Source: Cryptomeria japonica
Taxonomy: Eukaryota; Streptophyta; Pinopsida; Cupressales; Cupressaceae
NCBI RefSeq assembly: GCF_030272615.1
Contig: NC_081410.1
Span: 114,021,933 to 114,085,932, forward strand
Direction of reading: 5' to 3'
Length of the DNA stretch: 64,000 nt
In this document: piece after piece, positions 1 through 11,488 of the stretch
How positions within the stretch are numbered: position 1 is the stretch's first letter
How the letters are laid out: every line of letters starts with the position of its first letter
Translations under genes and position numbers: made by a program
The notes under the pieces: model-generated
The model's database searches: none
Told to the model about the DNA's origin: nothing
The model's input: the letters and a program-made list of their open reading frames with translations, nothing else

Positions 1-1061
<1,061 letters not shown>

Positions 1062-1384
1062 AGATAGGAATTCGGAAATCATCAAAGCAAGTAGCAAATT
1101 AGACTAGCTCAATCACAAAACCAGATTCCAATGATAACAATCCTACAAACATTCAATAGAGATATGGAAATGAAACATTCAATTCAAACGCAAACCATCA
1201 CAAATGCGGATGTCTCCTCCATGATTCTCCATTGTCCTTATTTCTCCTTCAAATTGCTTTGTTTTGTGGATCTCACCTTCAAGTGCATAAGCATAATGTG
1301 AGAGCAAGATTGACAAGACGGTAGCGCAAGAATACTAGAAGCGTGATTGATTCGAGGATCTTTTGATTGAAGAAATTCATCCAA

Positions 1385-1391
1385 TTTATAG
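1385..1391 (-). promoter_or_regulatory. Candidate TATA box in T1 3' LTR
   Basis: The minus strand reads CTATAAA here; the same word is conserved in the other LTR at 17322-17328. Position inside the LTR suits a U3 promoter. Inference from sequence only. Confidence 0.5.
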
Positions 1392-1504
1392 ACAAATTGG
1401 AGAGATGACAAGATTAGCATGAAGAGATTTGAAAGGAAATTTCAAATCAAGAATGACAAATATGACAAATTGACACTTTCTATGCGAAATTGATTGATTG
1501 ATAA

Positions 1505-1610
1505 TTATGACAAATTATGACAAATTGCTATGTCAAAATTGATTGATTGACAAATTATGACAAATTGCTATGTCAAAATTGATTGATTGACAAATTATGA
1601 CAAAATTGAC
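1505..1610. repeat. 40-bp tandem repeat inside T1 LTR
   Basis: A unit of about 40 bp built from ATTGATTGATTGACAAATTA and TGACAAATTGCTATGTCAAA is present about 2.5 times. It is repeated in the right LTR at about 17430-17550, so it predates insertion. Confidence 0.75.
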
Positions 1611-2105
1611 ATGTCATTCCCATGAAATTAGGAGAAATATTAGAGAAAATAGAAAATTAGATGAATTAGAAATTAGGAAATTAGAAAATTGATGAAAATT
1701 AGAAAATTAGGAATTAGGAGAAATTAGTAAATTGGAAAATTAGGTAAATTAATTAATAATTTTTCATTCATTAATTAATTCACAAAGAGAGGAGGAATTA
1801 GTTAGCCAATTAAATAAATATTTAATTGTGACAAGAAGACTTAGGATAAATAAATAAATTATTTAACCTAGAGGGAAAATGACAAACAAGATTAAATGAA
1901 TAAATCATAAAACCTTAGAAGATGAATTAGAAATGCAAGGATGGCAATTAGGTCTTGACAAAAGATAATTGATGTCGATTTGATTATGATTCTGATTAAC
2001 AAAGGACCAATGCTGACAAACAATTTGATTGATAAATGCGCCAATTGACGAGGAACAATGACTGATTGATCCAAATTGACATGATTGAGAAGGACGACGA
2101 TCGAT

Positions 2106-2283
2106 GTCAAATCGATCGCAAAATGAAAAGATTGAAAATGACAACGATCAATGACAAATCGATCGCAAAACGACAAGATTGAAAATGACAATGATCGATG
2201 ACAAATCGATCGCAAGATGACAAGATTGAAAAGGACAATGATCGATGACAAATCGATCGCAAAATGATAAGATTGATAAGAGG
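2106..2283. repeat. 47-bp minisatellite with CGATCG core in T1 LTR
   Basis: About 3.8 imperfect copies of a 47-bp unit that starts GACAAATCGATCGCAAAATG. The copies carry point changes mainly of the C/T or G/A type. The other LTR holds the same array at about 18045-18223. Confidence 0.85.
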
Positions 2284-2608
2284 ACAAAACCTTCATTCCA
2301 TCATCGATTAGGATTGACGATGTCCAAAATGAAATCGAATTGACGATGTCAAAATATGCCAAATGAGCACGCACATTGATGCGACGGGATAAGATCGACC
2401 AAAATCATGACTGAAGATTATTATCGACAAGACCAAATTTGAAAGCGAGACAAATGAAGAATGCAGAAGGACTCGATGCTCATAAATGATAAAGACCAAG
2501 TGCACAACATAGAAGAAATGTTAATGTGATGCAAAAATCCTAAAATAAGGCAATGCGCCAATGTTAAAGTATGACTCCGCAAGCATTGACCATTTTTAGA
2601 CGTCTACA

Positions 2609-2623
2609 TTTTGCCTCTCTTTG
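2609..2623 (-). other. T1 polypurine tract
   Basis: The minus strand reads CAAAGAGAGGCAAAA directly before the TGTAGA of the 3' LTR. This is the expected primer for plus-strand DNA synthesis. T2 has a near-identical tract at 42077-42092. Confidence 0.88.
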
Positions 2624-2892
2624 AGACAATGCGATTTTAAGCATTGTTTCAAAGAAAAATAATGAAAATGCCCTAGACACTGACAATGACACATGCATGC
2701 CCCCTCAAGGAATTGGCCGGAAACATTTAGAAAAGAGGCCAATTGATCGATAAGAATGATAGAAAATGATAGGAGCAAACAGACTGACAATCGGGGATAG
2801 GATACACAAAGGACAAGCAATTGAAGGCACAAAAGACCATGACTAGCATAAGATGGAGAGAGTGCACGTCCATCTATGCACTGACAAAGATC

Positions 2893-2899
2893 TATAAAT
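2893..2899 (+). promoter_or_regulatory. TATA box of the T1 antisense PMD gene
   Basis: TATAAAT lies 98 bp upstream of the putative start codon at 2997 on the plus strand. T2 (TATAAAA at 42414) and the orphan copy (TATATA at 55625-55630, minus) have a TATA word at a similar distance, which supports the assignment. Confidence 0.55.
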
Positions 2900-2996
2900 G
2901 AGACAAAGAGAGTGAAAAGAGCTCATTTGCACTAGCCAAAGAGGAGGATTTGTTGCTCTGGAAAAGGATGCTTGCAGAGAGATGGAAAATATTCCA

Positions 2997-5256
2997 ATGG
3001 CAGATCACCTCAGGGAATGTGTACGTACCTACAGATGACTGAATGATGCGGGAGTAGCGGTATGTATCTCAAAAACCCATATTGTCAATTTCATGAATTT
3101 TGCTTGCTTGCGGGACATTGCGGGGCCCACAGGGAATGAAAAGAATGGCTTTTGCGCCTGTGTGGGTGCATCCTGTGCTTGTGTGGGATGTCTTGCACTT
3201 GTGTAGGGTACACAGGCACAAGTTGATGTTACACAGGCGCAGAGCAGGGTACACAGGCACAGTTGTGCACTGGGAACCCTAATTTGACCAAAAATAGCAT
3301 GCGAACGATCCCGAAAAGGGGGATAAGAGTAGGATAGGTCAAAATAGATTAGAAACACCCTGATTTGTGGATGAAACAAGGAAATGTAGACCATAGGAGG
3401 AAACCCTAAAACTAACAAAATGTGCCCCAATTGTGATGCAGAGTCGACAGTATCCACTAATTACGCGGGAGAACCGACCTGACTGCTTCATGTTATGACA
3501 TAGACTCAGGAGAATGGATAGATATACATTAGCAGGACTTGGATTATACTATATTGCATTCATGCCCAAAATTAGGGAAAACACAGGACTGCTTACCGCA
3601 TTGGCAGAGCGATGGCATTCAGAGACTTCCTCTTTCCATCTGGCGACTAGAGAGGCGACCATGACACTAGAGGACGTATAGCGTATCCTCTGCATTCCGA
3701 TTCATGGGGAGATGATAAAGTATGACCTGGTGACAGGGAGAGATGCTTTGTACAGATTATTTGAGTGTGATGCAAATGATCTGGATATTGTAGAGAGGGA
3801 GATTGGCTGGGAGACCATGGCATCAGAGTATGATCGGCGATATGTAGTGATAGCAGTGGTTATAGCATGCCTATTAGTAGGGGATAGACAAGGACATGGA
3901 TTCTCTATTGGATGGGGAAGAGTGCTAGAGTGGATGGTGACAGAGGGGACTGTGTATGCATGGGGACCATGTGTGCTTGCTATGCTATATTTTTAGCTGC
4001 ATCAGATAGCATATCAGGGAGTTCAGACTTTGAGCTGTGGAGTCACACGATTATAGGTATGGGCATTTGAGCACAGAGCCATATGTCGACTGATTGCAGA
4101 GAGACGGGTATTACCACACCGACCATATGTGTACTGCTATGGGGGAGCACTAAGACAAGGCCCTTTCGAATACATATTGTATTGGCGACATGAGCTAGAC
4201 AGATTGAGAGAGTTCACATGGAGACCATATCTTGATTGCCCTGGATGGTCAGATGATAGTGAGGAGCTACCATATTCCAGATAGGATAGATACCTAATTG
4301 GGCGACCAATGAATCATCAGAGAGTGATTAAGATGTATCTGCCAGAGAGAGTCAGATGACGGTTTGGAGAGAGGCAGGATGTACCTAGAGAGACTGCACA
4401 CTTTGCTCGATCTCACAGAGAGACGAGTCAGTGGGGGAGGATGATTCAGCCACACATAGCATATGCTAACTTCACACAGCTACAGCAGAGACAGTGGGAT
4501 TGGAAATCAGATGTGGCGGATGTCGAGACGACAGAGGAGTATGAGTGATGGTTTGCATGACGACGGCCAATGCCATTGACAGATCCTGATATTCCGGTAC
4601 CGAGGAGACAAGAGGACTTCCCACTCGTTGGAGAGGATGAGGATAGAGATAAGGATAAGGAGGATGAGGGTGGTGATGAGGATGAGGGGGATGATGAGGA
4701 CGGAGATGATGAGGATGAAGATTATGAGCCAGATTTAACTGATCAGGAGTCATTGCAGGATATACCCATAGAGCCAGAGACAACTAGCATAGAGGAGATG
4801 GAGATATGTAGGGCCACCATAGCAAGTCAGCATGATCACATGGCGACATTAGAGAGACAGAATGATATCTTGAGGACAGAGCATGATCAGTTCAGAGTGG
4901 AGATAGCTAGACTTATAGCGCCTCGAGATACAGCAATAGCCTAGGCACAGCATGAAGAGCAGAGAGTCACCAAGTATATTGGGTCGATTAGGGATTCCAG
5001 TGCACGTGAGATGGCACAGATGTTGGTAGAGACCAGAGAGGAGATATGCCATTGGAGGACACTATATGAGAGTGCAATTCCACCAGAGCAGAGAGCAGCA
5101 TCATATCGGGCACGATCGAGGACAGAGAGCATGCCACGCTCTCAGAGGTTAGTGAGCAGCATGGGGGTGAGTGGACCTATGAGACCACCACAGCCAGAAC
5201 CAGGGACAGGAGGGACATCATCCTTGAGACATGGCAGGGATGAGGAGGACAGTTAG
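2997..5256 (+). pseudogene. Plant mobile domain (PMD) gene, two exons, antisense to T1
   Basis: Exon 1 (2997-3059, 21 codons, one TGA) ends at a GTATGT donor; the acceptor is at 3440-3441 and exon 2 runs 3442-5256 in one frame. Exon 2 shows the PMD pattern: a GLLTALAERWHSET stretch, a FSIGWGRVLEWM stretch and a VWAFEH stretch, followed at about 4600-4740 by a Glu/Asp-rich tract and a C-terminal part rich in charged residues that may be coiled coil. PMD (aminotransferase-like, PF10536) is known from plant MAIN/MAIL1 silencing proteins and from Ty3/gypsy and Mutator-like transposons. At least six in-frame stops but no frameshift in 1.8 kb. Exon structure is inferred by matching T2; no RNA evidence is available here. 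Confidence 0.75.
3060..3441 (+). other. Inferred intron of T1 PMD gene with GCGC-phrase repeats
   Basis: GT at 3060 and AG at 3440-3441 give a phase-0 intron joining two PMD-like exons. From about 3146 to 3275 it holds degenerate phrases such as ACACAGGCGCAG and their reverse complement GCGCCTGTGT. The same phrase fills 16726-16880 at the other end of T1. Confidence 0.6.
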
Positions 5257-6607
5257 AGATGAAGAAAAACTTGCTTTCACTAATGCACTTTGTAGGTGAG
5301 AACCTTTATTTAATGTAGCAAAACGGATGCATAGCATCATGGCATTGAAGGCTAGAGCTGAAACGCAACCCTTTTTGCAAAAGATAGACACATCACACAC
5401 AAGGAACGAGTGAAGCATCCTAGGGTGCATACATCAAGGGTCAAGGTATGTGTGGCGTTCACAAAGTGAACGTTCTTATCACAGACACCCAATGATATAT
5501 TTGCCCCAGTTTGTAACAAACATTCCACAAACAGCAAACACAACAAAAAAACAAAAGGGACCATGAACCATCCCAGTTACTCTAAATTACTCAGTGACAT
5601 CATCAAGCAACATAGGAACATGATCGAAGATAAATCAATAAATGATAAGACTCGCTGATTCCAACAAGTCAAACAAACATCTTGATCTTCATTGTGAAAA
5701 GTTGAAAGTGTTGATAGGATGATCATGCTGTCTGGTTTCAAGGAATGCGGTACCCCGTCTAAGATAGGACATAGTCTGGTTTTGAGTATACCACACCCTG
5801 TATAAGACCCATGATAGTAGTGACAAGGTCAAATGATATTGATGTTGATGTTCGATTGAGAAGACAATTGTGATCAGTTTGAATGTCTAGTTTGATTGAA
5901 AAAGTTCATCTGTGAATGCGTGATTTCAGTAAAACGCAGTGTTTGATTGATTGTCGTTGGATGTATGCTCAGCGATCTATCTATGCACAAAGGGGTTTTT
6001 TTTGTTTTATTTTTTCAGGACTTTATTTGACTTTTTAGGGAGTTTTCTTAGGACATTATTCGATTTTTATGATTTTTTCAAGACATTATTTGATTTTTAG
6101 AGATTTTTTTCAGGACATTATTTGTTTTTGTTTTTTTTTATTATTTATTTCAGGACATTTTTCAATTCGAAAGTTCCAGTGATTGATCATGACAAGGGGC
6201 ATGCACCCAATGCACATCTGAAAGACATATATAGAGACCATGATCGAAACATATGCACAAGAAACCGGAGTATGCAAGACAATGATGTTGACCAATCACA
6301 GGCCTGGAACAGAACATTGGGTCAAGACAAGGATAGGCGCGATAAACCTCTAGAGAGAAAGCATAGCTAGAGGTCATGATAGATGACGGAGCAATGATCT
6401 TTTTACACATGGCACCTATTTGCTAGGTTTTCACCATGGTACTTTCCCAAAGTGCCTGTTTGCCAGGTTTTCACTAGAGGGTGAATCAGTTTTCTTTACT
6501 TTTTGTACTTTTTCTTATTTTCTTTTTTTACTTTTTTTGTATTTTTTGAGCTTTTTTATTTTTTTGTATTTTTTCAGGATCATATTTGAAGAATTTCTAA
6601 TAGAAAA
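5257..6607. other. T1 spacer between PMD gene and integrase
   Basis: No coding pattern on either strand. Around 6000-6150 and 6490-6580 it is very T-rich, with GGACATTATT-type repeats at 6050-6170. A short duplicated phrase (TTTGC[TC]AGGTTTTCAC) occurs at about 6419 and 6458 and recurs in T2 near 46849, showing the spacer is shared between the two elements. Confidence 0.6.
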
Positions 6608-8058
6608 TTATGCCCAGTACTTGCGAAGGTGCATACTATTGACTAGATCTGACTAAGGTTCACCTTCTGGGGTGGCAAGCTGATATGCCCCCGAGCCATA
6701 GGCTGTAGTAACTATGAAAGGCCCAACCCAATTAGGTTCAAACTTGCCTTTGATGATGTCAGTAGATTGTGCATTCTTGGGGTTTTCCTTTAAAACCAGA
6801 TCTCCCACTTCGAAGTGTCACCCTTTGACCTTCTTATTATAAGAGCGACGGAGACGGTTTTGATATGCTTGTAAATGTGTCAGGGCTGTCTGACGTTTCT
6901 CATCTAACATCTCAAGTTGATGCAACTGAGAGACTCTGTGCATCTCATCATCAATCAGATGTTGCAAGGAAACATGCAAAGAAGGAATCTCCACTTCCAA
7001 GGGTAAAATGGCTTCCACACCATACACCAAGGAATAAGGTGTTGCGCCAGTAGGTGTGCAGATAGAAGTATGATAAGCCCATAGTGCTAGATTCAACTGT
7101 ACATGCCAATCTTGACCAGCATCATTGACAACCTTTTTAGGATCTTGATAATGGTTTTATTTGATGTTTCGGCTTGACCATTACCCTGTGGATAGTATGG
7201 ATTAGAGAAATGGTGTTGGATGTGAAACTTTTCACAGAGTTCTTTGACATCTTTATTCTTGAATGGACAGCCATTATCTGTGACTATGGCAAGGGGAACC
7301 CCATATCTACATATGATATAATTCAATAGGAATTTTGAAATTTGCACACCAGTGATATAGGTCATGGGGATAGCCTCGATCCATTTTGTAAAATACTTTG
7401 TGGCTGTAATGATAAACTTGTGTCCATTTGCAGATGTCGGGTGAATCTTGCCAATAAGATCCAATCCCCATTGAGAAAAGGGCCACAAAGATATGACAGA
7501 ATGAAGCTCTTGGGTTGGCGCATGAATGTAATTTCCATGGATTTGGCATTTTTAGCACTTCTTGATAAAATCATGAACATCCTTTTCCAGAGTGGGCCAA
7601 TAATACCCAGCATGAATCAACTTTTTGGCTAAGCTCAGACCATTGAAATGGCCCCCACATATACCATCGTGAACCTCGCGTAAAGCCGTTTGTGCTTCAT
7701 CAGAATCCAAACACCTGAGGAGGGTATGGTCAAAGGAACAACAGTAAAGGGTGTCGATAATGATGACATATTTGGCTGTCTGTCGGATGAAGGCTCGGCG
7801 TTGGTTAGCAGAAAGGTTAGGTGGTAAGGTTTGGGATTTCAAATATTGATAGACGTCATTGTACCACGGGGAGTTAGGACCAACAAGAACACACATCACA
7901 TCTACTGTCAGAATTTCAAAAGAAGGGACAAGCAACTGTTCGACCAAAAATTCACATTTGTCCATATTGTGGGGCATATTTAACATGGAAGCAATCGTAG
8001 GCATCACATCTACCGACTTGTTTTGAATTCTTGGAACTTGACTAAAATGGATAGCCAT
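6608..8058 (-). pseudogene. T1 integrase (decayed)
   Basis: Read on the minus strand it has an N-terminal His/Cys zinc-binding region (HDGICGGHF then C..C near 7550), the catalytic core with Asp in GLDLIG, Asp in TDNG and Glu in QAETSNK, and the C-terminal GKFEPNWVGPF motif ending HLRKYWA and a TAA at 6608-6610. It would insert the element's DNA into host chromosomes. The piece 8058-7093 is in a different frame from the rest of pol, implying two compensating indels; several stops interrupt it. Function lost. Confidence 0.88.
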
Positions 8059-8370
8059 GAATTGTCTTGAAGAAATCTACCATATGCTTGTAGGGAATAA
8101 GCTTTTCATCTTTTGTTTCATAGTCATCATTCACTTGATGGATGACTAATTGAGAATCTCCATAGACTTGTAAATGTGTGATGTTCCAGTGGACCACTAC
8201 TCGGAGTCCTGTGACCAGAGCTTCATATTCTACAATGTTATTGGTACAATGGAAAGTTATTCTGTAGGATTTGGGAATAGCATCACCTTGAGGGGTGACA
8301 AACAATATACCTGCTCTGAACCCGAACTTGGTATGGGATCCATCAAAATATAACTTTCATTCATTAGAAG
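8042..8370 (-). pseudogene. T1 second (archaeal-type) RNase H
   Basis: The minus strand shows YFDGSHTKFG, then TNNIVEYEALVTGL and VYGDSQLVIHQVN, the wording of the additional RNase H acquired by Tat-clade elements. Catalytic acidic residues in YFDG, VEYEAL and GDSQ are present. It follows the first RNase H directly and precedes integrase. A stop separates it from the upstream domain, and the reading frame shifts just after it. Confidence 0.85.
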
Positions 8371-9904
8371 ATGTGAGAGAAAAGACTGATTCATCTAGGA
8401 AATCTATCAACATGGGATGATCATCATAAATAGGAGCCTCTGCAAGTTGATCTGCTATGATTTGTCCTTTTATTGCCTTTCGCTCCATGTACTCAATATC
8501 AAACTCACTGAGGATCATAACCCACTTTGCTAGGTGACCCGTCAAAGCTGCCCTACTAAGCAAGTATTTCAAGGGATCAATTTTTGCAACTAGCAATGTC
8601 TGATGACTTAACATATAGTGTCAAAGCTTCTGTGTTGCAAAAACCACTGCTAAGCATGCCCGTTCAATAGTTGAATAATTCAGCTCATAGCCCACTAGTG
8701 TCCGACTGATATAATAAATAGCCCGCTCTTTTCCTTTCTCATCCTGTTGGGCCAAGAGAACTCCTAGTGTCATTTCAATTGTAGAAATATACAATATAAA
8801 TGGCTTTCCTTCTATAGGAGGCATTAGAATAGGTGGCGACAGCAAATAGTCCTTAAGAGTTTGAAATGCTAATTGACATTGCTCAATCCATTTAAAAGTG
8901 ACTCCTTTATGCAATAAATGCTGGAATGGATGACATTTGTCTGCCAATTGAGCTATAAACCAACGGATTGACTGTAGCTTTCCTTGCAGACTTCTTAGTT
9001 GACGGAGATTGGAAGGAGGAGGCATATCCATTATTGCTTTAACCTTGGTAGGGTCGACTTCGATGCCTCTGTGAGAAACAATGTACCCTAGTAATTTGTC
9101 AGCTGTGACACCAAAGACGCACTTCTTTGGATTGAGTCTAAGCTTGTAGGTCTCCATTCGGTCAAAGATTGGGCCCAAAATGGCTAGATGACTATCTCTT
9201 GTGACAGATTTGCATAATAAGTCATCAACATAGTCCTCCATCAAAGTATGCATGAAATCATGGAAAATTGTCGTCATAGCTCTTTGATATGTTGCTCCAG
9301 CATTTTTAAGACCAAAGGGCATCACATTCTAGTAGTAAGTACCCCAAGCACATGTGAATGCAGTCTTATGTTGATCTTCAGGAGCAATGCAAATTTGGTT
9401 ATAGCTGGAGAAACCATCCATCAATGAGAGCATCTCATATCCAGCAGTCATGTCAACTATGATGTCTATATTTGGCAGTGGAAAGTCATCTTTAGGGCAT
9501 GCTTTATTGAGATCCCTAAAATCCGTATAGGTTCTGATGCCCCCAGTTACTTTGCTAACTAGTACCAAATTTGAAATCCAATTTGCATAATCAATGGGTC
9601 TAATAAAGCCCACGTCTAGTAATTTTTTTAGTTCTACCTTGACCAAGAGAGCCACCTGGGGATGCATCTTTCTGAGTTTCTGTTTGACAGGCTTGGCATC
9701 TGCTTTTAATGGCAAGTGATGAAGGACTAATTCTGGATCAAGGCCAGGCATATCTACATAGGACCACGCAAAACTGATCTTTTTCTCAAGAAAGAAATTG
9801 ACAAAATCTATCCTTTCCTGTTTTGATAGAGAAGCAGTGAAATGAATGACCTTAGGGTTGTCAGGTGTACCCAAATTTATTTCTTCGGTCATTTCCACAA
9901 GCAA
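8357..9904 (-). pseudogene. T1 reverse transcriptase and first RNase H
   Basis: RT motifs in order on the minus strand: FIRPIDYANWISNLVLV, DFRDLNKACPKDDFPLP, MDGFSSYNQI, MPFGLKNAGATYQRAM and the catalytic YVDD at 9221-9232. The connection and RNase H follow (FILYISTIEMTLGVLLAQQD, ERACLAVVFATQKL). It would copy the element RNA into DNA. The catalytic aspartates survive, but stops at about 9326 and 8618 split the frame. All pieces from gag to this point are in one reading frame. Confidence 0.92.
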
Positions 9905-9916
9905 TGTTGATTTATC

Positions 9917-10462
9917 CTAACTTGATAGGGGTATGTCCAGTCTTCCACCTTTGGGTGCCTCAGAGAGGTTTTCACCCGTAGGTATATCTTTTATTTTTAC
10001 TTTTGTATGATCAGAGAGTGCCTTACGGTTTTCACTCAAAGAATTATCTTTTTGATTTTGTACTTTTTCTTTTCTTTTTTCATTTTTATGACTGGAAGAT
10101 GGAGTTGACTCCCCAAAATATGTTGTGGAATCCAGATCAATAGCAAATCCTGCCTTATGATCACCTTGTGGTATGCCTTCTCGTAGTCCAAGGAATTCTG
10201 CAATTGCTTCGTCATTTTGAAAACAATCCAATGTGAGTGATTCTTGTTGGTCATGTTGGATAAGCTGCAGATAGACAAGGGGCATGTCATCATTGATTTT
10301 AAGGAGGGAGAGGGCCAAGATGGTAAAGATGTAAACGTTCGTGGTATCACTATCCAAACTGCTCGCGTCTGATTCGGAGCTTGGATCCCAGAATGACTCT
10401 ATCCAAGCATTAGGACATGTTTTAGGGGGGGGAGTTATTTCATGTTTGTCTTCCATGGGCAA
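9917..10462 (-). pseudogene. T1 linker between G-patch and RT
   Basis: A 181-codon open piece in the polyprotein frame. It is acidic and Ser/Lys-rich and shows no catalytic motif I recognise. It sits between the G-patch-like domain and RT; I read it as polyprotein linker. Confidence 0.5.
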
Positions 10463-10630
10463 ATCATCAGGGTCAAGGAAAACATTGTCAAGGGCATAGG
10501 AGCTAGAAGAAAAAGAACTCCACTCCCATTCATTGGAATCAGTTTCGGGTCGGGTATCCTCAAGTGTTGTTTCATCATCAGAGTCACGCCCCTTTCTACA
10601 CGTGGTTATTTTGGTAGACGAGGGTCTAAT

Positions 10631-10993
10631 TCACAATGGTACAAAACCTAACCCTAAAGTTGAAGGTCGCATCTTGGGTATAATAGGTTCTAGCCTTCCT
10701 TTCTTGTCAGGGCCTAAGCCACTGCAGCCATCATATCTTTTCTTCTGCGGCATAGTAAATCCTTTGCCATACCACTCCACCGGCAACCTGACAGGTGGGG
10801 TCTCAGTTGGATCCTTATAAAGCCAATCTATGACATCATCATCTAAAGTTTCTTTGTCAAGTTCACCCCATCTTGTAAATGTAGTGGGGGCCTGATATTG
10901 AATGACTATCTTAGGTTCCTTTTGCAACAAATGTGGTTTGCCATGTGATTTTGGAGATATTGGTAAATTCCCAATGAGGAATGTTTGAGCCAT
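10631..10993 (-). pseudogene. T1 G-patch-like domain downstream of protease
   Basis: The C-terminal part of this 120-codon piece (about 10741-10635) reads KKRYDGCSGLGPDKKGR and then GLGFVP. The glycine spacing fits the G-patch, an RNA-binding or helicase-contacting motif that some retroviruses carry after protease. T3 has a clearer version in the same place. The function in plant elements is not established as far as I know. Confidence 0.6.
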
Positions 10994-11017
10994 TGAATAC
11001 TCTCCGTATCCTTGGTC

Positions 11018-11482
11018 CTATATCTTCAATTTTCCTTTGACAGCATCTAACAATTCATTAGGATCCACATAACTATGTGAGTGGGCCTCTCTATTGACTG
11101 GGACTTGCTGTTGTGGGGAATCCTTTAGAGTAGCACAAAATTGAAATGGATTAGGATCTCTTGGAATTGTTATCTCAGTTCCATTGTAAGGATATTTTAA
11201 ACATTGATGATAAGTGGATGGAACTGCTTTCATTGCGTGGATCCACGGATGGCCAAGAATCATATTGTAAGGGAGATCGAGGTCTAGGACCTGTAGGAAA
11301 GTGTTTTCTGTCACTGGACCGACTCTGATAGGTAATGTAATTATCCCTTTAGATGGGCACTCAGCATCATCATATGCTTTGATTGTTATTCTTCTAGAAG
11401 AATCAATATCATTTTCTGTATAACCAAGACCAATGACCACTCTCAAGGTATAGATGTTAAGACCCGCTCCACCATCTATCAA
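11018..11482 (-). pseudogene. T1 aspartic protease (retropepsin)
   Basis: The catalytic word is IDGGAGLN near the start of the open piece, followed by IITLPIRVGP and the flap-to-C-terminal signature YNMILGHPWIHAMKAVPST. This is the Tat-type protease that would cut the polyprotein. In-frame stops occur just upstream, between gag and the active site (about 11485). Confidence 0.85.
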
Positions 11483-11488
11483 GACTCA

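Noticed and set aside
3029-3457. Minus-strand ORF of 142 codons
   Set aside because: It is the shadow of the PMD intron and exon 2 start, and its sequence follows the phrase repeats.
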